Of a DNA stretch of 64,000 nucleotides, positions 48,973 through 61,145 are shown in pieces (position 1 is the stretch's first letter; each line of letters starts with the position of its first letter). Source of the stretch: Nocardioides soli (lineage in GTDB: Bacteria > Actinomycetota > Actinomycetes > Propionibacteriales > Nocardioidaceae); the NCBI RefSeq assembly GCF_014191495.1, contig NZ_JACHWR010000003.1, positions 744,501-808,500 of the forward strand, in the 5' to 3' direction. The notes under the pieces are model-generated. The model made no database searches and was not told the origin of the DNA. It saw only the letters and a program-made list of their open reading frames with translations. Made by a program: the position numbers and the translations under genes.

Positions 48973-49920
48973 TCAGTCGGTAGACACATCATCCAGGGCG
49001 GCGGTGATCTCGGGCGGCAGGCTCAGCTCGTCGACCCCGAGGGCACCCCGCAGCTGGGCGGCGGTGCGGGCGCCGACGATCGGTGCGGTCACCCCGGGCC
49101 GGTCGCGCACCCAGGTCAGGGCCACCTCGAGCGCCGACCAGCCCAGGCCCTCGGCGGCGCGGGCGACCGCCTCGACGATCCCGGCGCCTCGCTCGTCGAG
49201 GTAGGGGTTCACGAAGTTCGCGAAGTGACTGGTCGCCGCCCGCGAGTCCGACGGCGTACCGGTGCGGTACTTGCCGGTCAGCACGCCACGTCCCAGCGGC
49301 GACCAGGGCAGCACCCCCAGCCCGAGCGCGGCGGCCGCCGGCAGCACCTCCTGCTCGACCGCGCGGTTGAGCAGCGAGTACTCGACCTGCGTGCTCGCCA
49401 GGGGAGTCCGCCCCGGCACCGCGCGCTGCCACGTCGCGGCCCGGGCGGTCTGCCAGCCGGCGTAGTTCGAGACCCCGACGTACGAGGCGCGTCCGGTCGA
49501 CACGGCGTGGTCGAGGGCCGCGAGGGTCTCCTCGAGCGGGGTGTCGTCGGACCAGATGTGCACCTGCCACAGGTCGACGTGGTCGACGCCCAGCCGGCGC
49601 AGCGAGGCGTCCAGCGTGCCGAGCAGGTGGCCTCGCGAGGTGTCGTAGGACCGGCCGCCCTGCCGCGAGCTGATGCCCGCCTTGGTCGCGAGCACGACCT
49701 CGTCGCGGGCGACCACGTCGCCGATCAGCGAGCCGATCAGCTCCTCCGATGCACCGCTGCCGTAGCCCGCGGCGGTGTCGATCAGCGTCCCGCCCGCCTC
49801 GGCGAACGCGATCAGCTGGTCCCTGGCCTCGTGCTCATCGGTGTCGCGACCCCAGGTCATCGTGCCGAGGCCGAGCCGGGACACCGTCAGGCCGGTCGAG
49901 CCGACACGCCGCTGCTGCAT
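48973..49920 (-). CDS. Aldo/keto reductase
   Basis: 315 aa. TIM-barrel oxidoreductase: VGSTGLTVSRLGLGTMTWG start, GGTLIDTAAGYGSGASEELIG (catalytic Asp/Tyr), VLATKAG (catalytic Lys), VDLWQVHIW (His), VGVSNYAGWQ and VTAPIVGARTAAQL at the NADPH site. It is of the YghZ/tyrosine-auxotrophy-like AKR group. A TACCTT box ends six bases before the ATG (leaderless). It is divergent from uppP, 74 bp apart. Confidence 0.9.
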   Translation of the reverse strand: MQQRRVGSTGLTVSRLGLGTMTWGRDTDEHEARDQLIAFAEAGGTLIDTAAGYGSGASEELIGSLIGDVVARDEVVLATKAGISSRQGGRSYDTSRGHLLGTLDASLRRLGVDHVDLWQVHIWSDDTPLEETLAALDHAVSTGRASYVGVSNYAGWQTARAATWQRAVPGRTPLASTQVEYSLLNRAVEQEVLPAAAALGLGVLPWSPLGRGVLTGKYRTGTPSDSRAATSHFANFVNPYLDERGAGIVEAVARAAEGLGWSALEVALTWVRDRPGVTAPIVGARTAAQLRGALGVDELSLPPEITAALDDVSTD

Positions 49921-49926
49921 GGCGAC

Positions 49927-49986
49927 AAGGTAGTCGGCGCGCGTCCGCGGGGCGTCCCCGGCACGCCAGGTGGGCGCCCGTAGGAT
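49927..49986. promoter_or_regulatory. Divergent leaderless promoters of aldo/keto reductase and uppP
   Basis: Minus-strand TACCTT (49932-49927) lies six bases before the reductase ATG at 49920. Plus-strand TAGGAT (49981-49986) lies eight bases before the uppP GTG at 49995. Confidence 0.5.
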
Positions 49987-49994
49987 TCCGCGTC

Positions 49995-50819
49995 GTGGTG
50001 GACTTCCTCCAGGCCGTCGTCCTCGGGATCATCCAGGGACTGACCGAGTTCCTCCCGATCTCCAGCAGCGCACACCTCCGGATCCTCCCGGAGGTCTTCG
50101 GCTGGGGCGACCCCGGAGCCGCGTTCACCGCGGTCGTGCAGATCGGCACCGAGCTGGCCGTCCTGATCTACTTCTGGCGCGACATCTGGCGGATCGGCTC
50201 GACCTGGGTGAAGTCCCTCTTCCGCCCGGAGTACCGCGGCCAGCTCGACGCCCGGATGGGCTGGTTCATCATCCTGGGGTCGGTGCCGATCGTCGTGCTC
50301 GGCATCGCGCTCAAGGACGTCATCGAGAAGGACTTCCGCAGCCTCTGGGTGATCGGCACGATGCTGATCGTCATGGGCATCGTGCTCGGCATCGCCGACC
50401 GCATCGGCGGCACCAGCAAGGGGCTCAAGCAGCTGTCGCTGCGCGACGCGATCCTGATGGGCTGTGCCCAGGCGCTGGCCCTGATCCCCGGCGTCTCCCG
50501 CTCGGGCGCCACGCTCTCGATGGGCCGCTTCCTCGGGTACGAGCGGGAGACCGCGACCCGGTACGCGTTCCTGCTCGCGATCCCGGCGGTGATCGGCGCC
50601 GGCCTCTTCGAGCTCAAGGAGATCCCGCACGGCGACAACCTCTACGGCTGGGGGCCGACCATCGTCGCGACGATCGCCTCCTTCATCGTGGGGTACGCCG
50701 CGATCGCCTGGCTGCTCCGGTACATCACGACGCACTCGTACACGCCGTTCGTCATCTACCGGATCGCGCTCGGCGCCGGCACCCTCCTGCTCGTGGCGAC
50801 CGGGGTGATCGCCGCCTGA
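49995..50819 (+). CDS. uppP: Undecaprenyl-diphosphatase
   Basis: 274 aa, eight or so membrane helices. Both active-site motifs are intact: GLTEFLPISSSAHL (about residues 14-27) and PGVSRSGATLSMGRFLG (about 165-181). It recycles undecaprenyl diphosphate, the lipid carrier for cell-wall synthesis, and can give bacitracin tolerance. The first of two consecutive GTG codons is chosen from the TAGGAT box eight bases upstream. The open frame further upstream is antisense to the reductase. Confidence 0.93.
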   Translation: MVDFLQAVVLGIIQGLTEFLPISSSAHLRILPEVFGWGDPGAAFTAVVQIGTELAVLIYFWRDIWRIGSTWVKSLFRPEYRGQLDARMGWFIILGSVPIVVLGIALKDVIEKDFRSLWVIGTMLIVMGIVLGIADRIGGTSKGLKQLSLRDAILMGCAQALALIPGVSRSGATLSMGRFLGYERETATRYAFLLAIPAVIGAGLFELKEIPHGDNLYGWGPTIVATIASFIVGYAAIAWLLRYITTHSYTPFVIYRIALGAGTLLLVATGVIAA

Positions 50820-50827
50820 GCCTGGAC

Positions 50828-51799
50828 TCAGAGCCAGCCGGACTTCTTGAAGAGCGCCCACAGCCCGGCGGCGACGAGACCCATCAGCACCAGCGCGAAC
50901 GGGTAGCCGTAGGTCCAGCCGAGCTCGGGCATGTGCGTGAAGTTCATGCCGTAGATGCCCGCGATGAGCGTCGGCACCACGACCAGCGCGGCGCCGGCCG
51001 AGATCTTGCGCATGTCGTCGTTCTGCTGCACCGAGATCTGCGCGAGATGGGCGTCGAACGCCGTCGACAGCAGCGCGTCGAGGGAGTCGACCGTCTCCGC
51101 CGCCCGGGCAAGGTGGTCGGCCACGTCGCGGAAGAAGGGCCGTGCCTTCTCCGGCACCGTCGCCACGTCGCCGCGCGCCAGCCGCGCCACCGGCTCGCGC
51201 AGCGGCAGCACGGCCCGTCGTACCTCCGCGAGCTCGCGCTTGAGCACGTAGATCCGGGCGGAGTCGTTGGTGCGGTCGGTCGAGAACACGGACGTCTCGA
51301 TCTCGTCGACGTCGACGACCAGCTCGTCGACCACGTCGAGGTACTCGTCGACGACCCGGTCGATCACGGCGTACAGCACGCCGCCCGGCCCGTGACCCAG
51401 CACCTGGTGACTGGACTCGAGCGCCCGGCGGGCGGAGTGCAGCTCGTTGCCCTGGCCGTGGCGCACCGAGACGACGAAGTCGTGCCCGGCGAACATCGCG
51501 ATCTCGCCGGTCTCGACGGCGTCCCGCTCGTCGACGTACCAGAGCGTCTTGAGCACCACGAACACCATGTCGCCGTACCGCTCCAGCTTCGGCCGCTGGT
51601 GGGCGCGCACGGCGTCCTCGACGGCCAGGGGGTGGAGCCCGAACACCTCGGCGACGTCGGCGATCTCGTCCTCGGTCGGCTCGTGCAGGCCGATCCAGAC
51701 GAAGTCGTCGGCACCCCTCGCCCGCGCGCGCAACGCGCGGTAGTCGGTGTCGCCCTGCACGCGGGACCCGTCCCGGTAGAGGGCGCAGTCGACGATCAC
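50828..51799 (-). CDS. corA: CorA-family magnesium/cobalt transporter (second copy)
   Basis: 323 aa, close to the size of typical CorA. Cytoplasmic funnel with LAVEDAVRAHQRPKLERYG, two C-terminal helices and YGMNFTHMPELGW as pore loop (about residues 283-295). It is paralogous to the gene at 28726-29862 and shares its order of blocks, but lacks the N-terminal extension. The GTG start follows a TACCGT box by six bases and is 32 bp from the divergent phosphatase start. Confidence 0.92.
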   Translation of the reverse strand: MIVDCALYRDGSRVQGDTDYRALRARARGADDFVWIGLHEPTEDEIADVAEVFGLHPLAVEDAVRAHQRPKLERYGDMVFVVLKTLWYVDERDAVETGEIAMFAGHDFVVSVRHGQGNELHSARRALESSHQVLGHGPGGVLYAVIDRVVDEYLDVVDELVVDVDEIETSVFSTDRTNDSARIYVLKRELAEVRRAVLPLREPVARLARGDVATVPEKARPFFRDVADHLARAAETVDSLDALLSTAFDAHLAQISVQQNDDMRKISAGAALVVVPTLIAGIYGMNFTHMPELGWTYGYPFALVLMGLVAAGLWALFKKSGWL

Positions 51800-51805
51800 A
51801 GAGCA

Positions 51806-51824
51806 ACGGTAGCCCCATTAGAGT
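51806..51824. promoter_or_regulatory. Divergent -10 boxes of corA (second copy) and the phosphatase operon
   Basis: Minus-strand TACCGT (51811-51806) is six bases before the GTG of corA. Plus-strand TAGAGT (51819-51824) is seven bases before the ATG at 51832. Only seven bases separate the two boxes, so the promoters overlap and should interfere with each other. Confidence 0.55.
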
Positions 51825-51831
51825 CCCGGCC

Positions 51832-52557
51832 ATGGCAACTGTGATCCTGGTCCGCCACGGGCGTACGACCTCGAACGCGTCGGGCATGCTCTCGGGCCGG
51901 CTCCCGGGCGTGCTGCTCGACGAGACCGGGACGGCACAGGCCGCACGGACCGCCGAGCGGCTCGCCGCCGTCCCGCTCGCGGCCGTGGTGACCAGCCCCC
52001 TGGAGCGCTGCCGGCAGACCGCGAAGGCGATCGTCGCGGCCCAGCCCCGCGGGCTGCGGGCGGCGACCGACCGGGCGCTCACCGAGTGCGACTACGGCGA
52101 GTGGCAGGGCCGCCCGCTCAAGGAGCTGGCCAAGGAGAAGCTCTGGTCGACCGTGCAGAGCCAGCCGTCGGCGGTGACCTTCCCCGGCGGCGAGGCGATG
52201 GCGGCGATGCAGGCCCGTGCGGTGGCGGCGGTACGCCGTCGCGACGCCCTCGTCGAGGCCGAGCACGGCCCCGGGGCCGTCTGGGTGGCGGTCAGCCACG
52301 GCGATCTCGTGAAGTCGATCCTCGCCGACGCCCTCGGCCTGCACCTCGACCTGTTCCAGCGCCTGCACGTCGACCCGGCGTCGGTCTCCATCGTCAGGTA
52401 CACGCCCAGCCGGCCCTACGTGGTCGCCACCAACACCCACTCCGGCGACCTCTCCTGGCTGGCGCCGCCGGCCAAGAGCGCGCGCAAGGGAGGCCGGAGG
52501 CGGGCCTCGGACGACGCGGTGGTCGGCGGTGGCGCCGGGCCTTCCGAAACCGCCTAG
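51832..52557 (+). CDS. Histidine phosphatase family protein (MSMEG_4193-like)
   Basis: 241 aa. Phosphoglycerate-mutase-like fold: VILVRHGRTTSN (about residues 4-15, phosphohistidine), VTSPLERCRQTA, ECDYGEWQG and VAVSHGDLVKS (about 152-162, second catalytic His). The C-terminus is Gly/Arg-rich. In many actinobacteria it precedes DUF3090, the SCO1664-type protein and mshC, as here. Substrate unknown. Its TAG stop also forms the start of the -10 box of the next gene. Confidence 0.88.
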   Translation: MATVILVRHGRTTSNASGMLSGRLPGVLLDETGTAQAARTAERLAAVPLAAVVTSPLERCRQTAKAIVAAQPRGLRAATDRALTECDYGEWQGRPLKELAKEKLWSTVQSQPSAVTFPGGEAMAAMQARAVAAVRRRDALVEAEHGPGAVWVAVSHGDLVKSILADALGLHLDLFQRLHVDPASVSIVRYTPSRPYVVATNTHSGDLSWLAPPAKSARKGGRRRASDDAVVGGGAGPSETA

Positions 52558-52560
52558 GGT
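52555..52560 (+). promoter_or_regulatory. -10 box of the DUF3090 gene, overlapping the upstream stop codon
   Basis: TAGGGT begins with the TAG stop of the phosphatase gene and ends seven bases before the ATG at 52568. No ribosome site precedes that ATG, so an internal leaderless promoter is likely. Confidence 0.45.
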
Positions 52561-52567
52561 TGCTGTC

Positions 52568-53146
52568 ATGGCACCCCTGGTCCACGGCTTCGACCCGCCC
52601 GAGCGCTTCGTGGCCGGCACGGTCGGCCCGCCCGGACAGCGCACGTTCTTCCTGCAGGCCCGGGCGGGCGCGCGCCTCGTGAGCGTCGCGCTGGAGAAGC
52701 AACAGGTGCAGGCGCTCGCCGAGCGCATCGACGAGCTGCTCGACGAGGTGCTGGCCAGCTCGCGGAGCGACGCCGTCATCCCGGCGGTCGCCCCGCTCGG
52801 CCTCGACGACACCGCCCCCCTGGAGCAGCCGATCGAGGAGGAGTTCCGCGCGGGCACGATGACGCTGTCGTGGGACCCCGACGACGAGCGCGTGGTGATC
52901 GAGGTGTTCCCGTTCACCGAGGCCGCGGTCGTCACCCCGGACCAGCTCGACGAGGACTTCGAGGAGCCCGAGCCGGACGAGGTGTTCCTGGTCCGGATCG
53001 CGGCCGGATCGGCGCGGGCCTTCGTGAAACGCGCCGAGCAGGTGCTCGGCGCGGGCCGCCCCGACTGCCCCTTCTGCGGCAACCCGATCGACCCCGACGG
53101 TCACCTGTGCGTGCGGGCGAACGGGTTCCGGCGGCGGGACCCGTGA
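52568..53146 (+). CDS. DUF3090 family protein
   Basis: 192 aa. Typical opening HGFDPPERFVAGTVGPPGQRTFFLQA (about residues 6-31), ALEKQQVQALAERIDELLDEV, and a C-terminal CPFCGNPIDPDGHLC (about 168-182) that looks like a zinc knuckle. The family is actinobacterial and nearly always linked to the phosphatase and mshC genes. No function is established. Stop overlaps the next start (GTGA). Confidence 0.88.
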   Translation: MAPLVHGFDPPERFVAGTVGPPGQRTFFLQARAGARLVSVALEKQQVQALAERIDELLDEVLASSRSDAVIPAVAPLGLDDTAPLEQPIEEEFRAGTMTLSWDPDDERVVIEVFPFTEAAVVTPDQLDEDFEEPEPDEVFLVRIAAGSARAFVKRAEQVLGAGRPDCPFCGNPIDPDGHLCVRANGFRRRDP

Positions 53147-53916
53147 CGGCCGAGCCCGTCGCCGAGCTCCTCGAGGGCGAGCTCACCCTGCACGGCCGGA
53201 TCATGCCGGCCTCGAACGCCACCTTCCTGGGCGAGATCGGCGGCATCAAGGTCGTCTACAAGCCGGTCGCGGGGGAGCGACCGCTCTGGGACTTCCCCGA
53301 CGGGTCGCTCGCCGAGCGCGAGCGCGCGGCGTACCTGCTCTCGGAGGCGACCGGCTGGAACATCGTCCCCGAGACCTGGCTCCGCGACGGCCCGCATGGC
53401 CGCGGCATGGTGCAGCGCTGGCAGGAGCCCGACCCGGAGCAGGTGGCGGTGACGCTGGTGCCCGAGGGAGAGGTGCCCAAGGGCTGGCGGCACGTCTTCG
53501 ACAGCATCGACGGCCAGGACCGGCCGGTGTCGCTGATCCACGAGGACACCGCGGCGCTGCGCCGGATGGCGGTCTTCGACATTCTCGCCAACAACGCCGA
53601 CCGCAAGGGCGGGCACGTCCTCGAGGTCGCCGACGGGCATCGGTACGGCGTGGACCACGGCGTCAGCTTCCATGCCGACCACAAGCTCCGCACCGTGCTG
53701 TGGGGCTGGCTCGGCGAGCCGCTGACCGAGGACGAGCTGGCCGGCGTGCAGCGGGTCCTCACCGCGGTCCGCGGACCGCTCGGCGACCGACTCGCCGAGC
53801 ACCTCGACGACCTCGAGATCGAGGCGCTGGCGCGCCGCTGCGTCCGGCTCGCGGAGCGGGCGGTGCTGCCCTCGCCGCGGGGGGACTGGCCGGCGATACC
53901 GTGGCCGCCGTTCTGA
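53143..53916 (+). CDS. SCO1664-family protein (phosphoinositide kinase-like fold)
   Basis: 257 aa. Kinase-like elements: VVYKPVAGERPLWDFPDG (about residues 35-52, nucleotide-binding Lys), IVPETWLRDGPHGRGMVQRW, DILANNADRKGGHVL (about 145-159, catalytic Asp/Asn) and GVDHGVSFH (metal-binding Asp). The family is a conserved neighbour of mshC in actinobacteria. No substrate is established. GTG start coupled to DUF3090. Confidence 0.85.
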   Translation: MTAEPVAELLEGELTLHGRIMPASNATFLGEIGGIKVVYKPVAGERPLWDFPDGSLAERERAAYLLSEATGWNIVPETWLRDGPHGRGMVQRWQEPDPEQVAVTLVPEGEVPKGWRHVFDSIDGQDRPVSLIHEDTAALRRMAVFDILANNADRKGGHVLEVADGHRYGVDHGVSFHADHKLRTVLWGWLGEPLTEDELAGVQRVLTAVRGPLGDRLAEHLDDLEIEALARRCVRLAERAVLPSPRGDWPAIPWPPF

Positions 53917-53935
53917 CCGCCGCAGGTCCCTCGTC

Positions 53936-53941
53936 TAGGCT
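53936..53941 (+). promoter_or_regulatory. -10 box of mshC (leaderless)
   Basis: TAGGCT ends six bases before the ATG at 53948. CTGACC, 17 bases further upstream, is a fair -35 match. Confidence 0.5.
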
Positions 53942-53947
53942 TCCGGC

Positions 53948-55186
53948 ATGCGCGCCTGGCCTTCCCCGGAGATCCCGACCCTGCCCGTCGCGGGCCCCCC
54001 GGTGGCCCTCCACGACACGCCGTCCGGCGCCCTGGTCACCACCTCGCCGGACGCCGCGGCGCGGCTCTACGTCTGCGGCATCACGCCGTACGACGCCACG
54101 CACCTGGGGCACGCCAACACCTACGTCGCGTTCGACCTGCTGAACCGCGCCTGGCGCAACGCCGGCCACGACGTGGTCTACGTCCAGAACGTCACCGACG
54201 TCGACGACCCGCTGCTCGAGCGGGCCGCGAAGGTGCATGTCGACTGGGTGGAGCTCGCCGAGCGCGAGACTGAGCTCTTCCGCCAGGACATGGTGGCGCT
54301 GCGGGTGCTGGCCCCCGACCACTATGTCGGTGCGGTCGAGTCGATCCCGCTGGTGATCGACCTGATCCGCCGGCTCGAGGACGCCGGGAGCGTCTACCGT
54401 GTCGAGGACGACCTCTACTTCTCGGTGACCGCGGACCCGGCGTTCGGTGCGGAGTCCGGCTGGTCCCGCGAGCGGATGCTCGAGATCTATCCCGAGCGCG
54501 GTGGGGACCCGGACCGGCCCGGCAAGAAGGACCCGCTCGACTGCGTCGTCTGGCGCGGCGAGCGCGAGGGCGAGCCGTCGTGGGAGAGCCCCTGGGGTCG
54601 TGGGCGTCCGGGCTGGCACGTCGAGTGCACCGCGATCGCCCAGCGGCATCTCGGCGGCGCCTTCGACGTGCAGGGCGGGGGCAGCGACCTGGTCTTCCCG
54701 CACCACGAGATGTGCGCCGGCCACGCCCAGGTAGCCGACCCCGGGACGCCGTTCGCGAAGATCTACAGCCACGGCGGGATGGTCGGGTACGACGGCGAGA
54801 AGATGTCGAAGTCCCGCGGCAATCTCGTCTTCGTCTCCGCGCTGCGCAACAGCGACGTCGACCCGATGGCGATCCGGCTGGCGCTGCTGCGCCACCACTA
54901 CCGCGCCGACTGGGAGTGGGTCGACGACGAGGTGTGGACCGCCGTCGACGACCTCGACCGGTGGCGGCGAGCGCTCTCGCTCGGCGCGGGCGCTCCGGCG
55001 GCACCGGTGGTGACCGAGGTCCTCGCCGCGCTCGCCGACGACCTCGACGCCCCCCGCGCGACCGCGGCCGTGGACCGCTGGGCGGGCGCCACGCTGGGCA
55101 CCGACGGGCTGGCCGACACCTCCGATCCGGAGGCCGCCGTCCAGCTGCTCGCCGTGCTCGATGCGGCGCTCGGCCTCGCCGTCTGA
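53948..55186 (+). CDS. mshC: Cysteine--1-D-myo-inosityl 2-amino-2-deoxy-alpha-D-glucopyranoside ligase
   Basis: 412 aa. Class I aminoacyl-tRNA-synthetase-like enzyme, shorter than CysRS: YVCGITPYDATHLGHANTYV (about residues 41-60, HIGH-type motif), the zinc-site region GWHVECTAIA and HHEMCAGH, and KMSKSRGN (about 285-292, KMSKS). It joins cysteine to glucosaminyl-inositol in the third step of mycothiol synthesis. The TPYDATHLGHA variant and the linkage to DUF3090/SCO1664-like genes separate it from CysRS. Confidence 0.95.
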   Translation: MRAWPSPEIPTLPVAGPPVALHDTPSGALVTTSPDAAARLYVCGITPYDATHLGHANTYVAFDLLNRAWRNAGHDVVYVQNVTDVDDPLLERAAKVHVDWVELAERETELFRQDMVALRVLAPDHYVGAVESIPLVIDLIRRLEDAGSVYRVEDDLYFSVTADPAFGAESGWSRERMLEIYPERGGDPDRPGKKDPLDCVVWRGEREGEPSWESPWGRGRPGWHVECTAIAQRHLGGAFDVQGGGSDLVFPHHEMCAGHAQVADPGTPFAKIYSHGGMVGYDGEKMSKSRGNLVFVSALRNSDVDPMAIRLALLRHHYRADWEWVDDEVWTAVDDLDRWRRALSLGAGAPAAPVVTEVLAALADDLDAPRATAAVDRWAGATLGTDGLADTSDPEAAVQLLAVLDAALGLAV

Positions 55187-55198
55187 CCCACCACCGTC

Positions 55199-55690
55199 GT
55201 GACAGGCCCGGTCGGCGTCGAACGAGGCCGGGCCCGCGTCTCGGCGTACGTCTACGGCAACATCCTGGTGCTGGCGGCGGTCCTGACCGCGACGCCGCAC
55301 ACGATCCGGAGCGGCCACGCCGTCGTGGTCGTGCTGGCGACGACGGTCACGACGTACCTCGCCCACGTCGTCGCGCACGCGGTCGGCGCCGCCGTCGGCG
55401 AGGAGAAGCCCGAGGGGCTGTCCCGCGACGAGCTCCGCGACGCGGTCCCGATCATGTCCTCCGGCTCGCTGCCCACGCTGATCCTCGCGCTGGGCGCGCT
55501 GATGTCGCTGGACCCGTCACTGGTCGAGGGCGCGGCGGCCGCCGTGGTGATCGTGCGCCTCGTCGGCATCGGTGCGGTCGTCGACCGGTTCAGTGACCGG
55601 ACGCATCGGCGGCGATCCTGGCTGGCCGGCGCCGTGGTGGCCGGGGTCAGCGTGCTGATCGTGGTGCTGAAGCTGGCCTTCGCGCACTGA
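55199..55690 (+). CDS. Small membrane protein of unknown function
   Basis: 163 aa, GTG start 12 bp after mshC. Four hydrophobic segments are visible (YGNILVLAAVLTATP, HAVVVVLATTVTTYLAHVVAHAVG, GSLPTLILALGALMSL and a C-terminal helix). A short loop reads EEKPEGLSRDELRDAVPIM. No recognised domain. Co-transcription with mshC is likely from spacing. Confidence 0.65.
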   Translation: MTGPVGVERGRARVSAYVYGNILVLAAVLTATPHTIRSGHAVVVVLATTVTTYLAHVVAHAVGAAVGEEKPEGLSRDELRDAVPIMSSGSLPTLILALGALMSLDPSLVEGAAAAVVIVRLVGIGAVVDRFSDRTHRRRSWLAGAVVAGVSVLIVVLKLAFAH

Positions 55691-55736
55691 GCACCTGCGG
55701 CCCCTCGGCACGGCGCGCCGTCCGACGGTCGTCGGG

Positions 55737-56585
55737 TCAGGCGTCGTCCTGGCGGCGCTTGAGATATCGCTCGAACTCGCGGGCGATCGCCTCGCCGGAC
55801 GCCTCGGGGAGGTCGGTGGTGTCCCGCGTCTCCTCCAGCGAGCGGACGTAGTCGGCGACGTCCTCGTCCTCCTGGGCGAGCTCGTCGACGCCGCGCTCCC
55901 AGGCCCGCGCGTCCTCGGGGAGCTCGCCGAGGGGGATGCTCGCCTCCAGCAGGTCCTCGAGCTGGCCGAGCAGCGCGAGCGTGGCCTTGGGGCAGGGCGG
56001 CTGCGCGACGTAGTGAGGCACCGCCGCCCAGTACGACACCGACGGCATGTCGAGCCGCCCGCAGGCGTCCTGGAACACGCCGACGATCCCGGTCGGCCCC
56101 TCGTAGCTCGACTCCTCGAGCTTCAGCCGATCCATCAGCTCGGGCTCGCTGGCGGTCCCGGTCACCGGGATCGGCCGGGTGTGCGGCGTATCGGCCAGCA
56201 GCGCCCCCAGGGAGACGACCAGCTGGGCGCCGAGCTCGTCACAGGCGGCGAGCAGCTCCGCGCTGAACTGCCGCCAGCGCATGTTGGGCTCGATGCCGCG
56301 GACCAGGATGACGTCGCGGTCGAGGGTCGGGGGAGAGGCGATCGCGATCTGGGTGGTCGGCCAGGTGATCCGGCGGTGGCCGTTCTCGTCCACGCCGACG
56401 AGGGGCCGGTTGACCTGGAAGTCGTAGAAGTCCTCCGGGTCGATGGCGCCGACCACGCGCGCGCCCCAGACCTTCATCAGATGGTCGACGGTCGAGGAGG
56501 CGGCGTCCGCCGCGTCGTTCCAGCCCTCGAAGGCCGCGATCACGATCGGGTCCACCAGGTCGGGAACGCCCTCGAGCTCGATCAC
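55737..56585 (-). CDS. PAC2 family protein
   Basis: 282 aa from a GTG at 56585. Proteasome-assembly-chaperone-2 fold: DPIVIAAFEGWNDAADAAS (about residues 12-30), DRDVILVRGIEPNMRWRQF, VVSLGALLADTPHTRPIPVTG (about 120-140) and SVSYWAAVPHYVAQPPCPKATLALL. The acidic C-terminus is family-typical. Actinobacterial PAC2 proteins lie near mshC and proteasome genes; the function is not settled. Next to the start, TACGCT and GGAGGA serve as a possible -10 box and a possible ribosome site. Confidence 0.88.
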   Translation of the reverse strand: MIELEGVPDLVDPIVIAAFEGWNDAADAASSTVDHLMKVWGARVVGAIDPEDFYDFQVNRPLVGVDENGHRRITWPTTQIAIASPPTLDRDVILVRGIEPNMRWRQFSAELLAACDELGAQLVVSLGALLADTPHTRPIPVTGTASEPELMDRLKLEESSYEGPTGIVGVFQDACGRLDMPSVSYWAAVPHYVAQPPCPKATLALLGQLEDLLEASIPLGELPEDARAWERGVDELAQEDEDVADYVRSLEETRDTTDLPEASGEAIAREFERYLKRRQDDA

Positions 56586-56591
56586 TCCTCC

Positions 56592-56697
56592 AGCGTAGTC
56601 TCCGAGGCGAGCACGCCGAGGATTTCTGCTGCCTCCGGGCCCGGTGTCACGATCTGGGAAGCCTGTCCACGAGGTGGACGAGGTTCCTAGGCTGGAT
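56592..56697. promoter_or_regulatory. Divergent promoters of the PAC2 gene and metH
   Basis: Minus-strand TACGCT (56597-56592) lies six bases before the PAC2 GTG. Plus-strand TAGGCT (56688-56693) is the likely metH -10 box, leaving a leader of about 35 bases with an AGAGGAGA ribosome site. The leader is too short for, and shows no conserved box of, a cobalamin riboswitch. Confidence 0.45.
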
Positions 56698-56734
56698 CCT
56701 GGCCGTCCCCGCTGGCGGCCCGAGAGGAGAACTC

Positions 56735-60470
<3,736 letters not shown>

Positions 60471-60478
<8 letters not shown>

Positions 60479-61136
60479 GCGCCGGAGGAGTCCGTACGCC
60501 GTCCTGTGGGACATGGACGGCACGCTGGTCGACACCGAGCCCTACTGGATCGAGACCGAGTTCGAGCTCGCCGCCAAGTACGGCGGCACGTGGAGCAAGG
60601 CGCACGCGCTGAACCTGGTCGGCAACGGCCTGCTGGACTCGGGCCGCTACATCGTCGATGTCTTCGGCATCGACGTACCACCCGAGCAGATCGTGGAGGA
60701 GCTCCTCGACGGCGTCGTGGCCCGGGTCCAGGACTCGGTGCCGTGGCGACCCGGTGCCGTCGACCTGCTGGCCAGCCTCGCGGACGCGGGCACGCCGTGC
60801 GCATTGGTGACGATGTCCTATGAGCGCCTCGTCGCGCCGATCCTGAGCGGGCTCCCGGCCGAGACTTTTCGGGTGATCGTCACCGGCGACCAGGTCGAGT
60901 TCGGCAAGCCGCATCCCGAGCCCTACCTGACCGCTGCGGCCGCCCTCGGCGTCGCCGCCGGCCACTGCCTGGCGATCGAGGACTCCAACACCGGCGCCAA
61001 GTCGGCCGAGAGCGCGGGCTGCCTGGTCCTGGTGGTCGAGAACCATGTCCCCGTGCTGCCCAGCGAACGTCGGGTCTTCGCCGAGACCCTGGAGGGCATC
61101 GACCTCGACGGCGTCTGGGCCGAGTTCGACCGCTGA
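60471..61136 (+). CDS. HAD-superfamily phosphatase (beta-phosphoglucomutase-like)
   Basis: 221 aa. LWDMDGTLVDTEPYW (about residues 12-26, nucleophile Asp), a helical cap, LVTMSYERLVAPIL (motif II), GKPHPEPYLTAA (about 145, motif III Lys) and AIEDSNTGAKSAESAG (motif IV). It overlaps metH by 8 bases. The substrate is unknown; a small sugar phosphate or nucleotide is typical of the subgroup. Confidence 0.88.
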
Positions 61137-61145
61137 ACCGACGAC

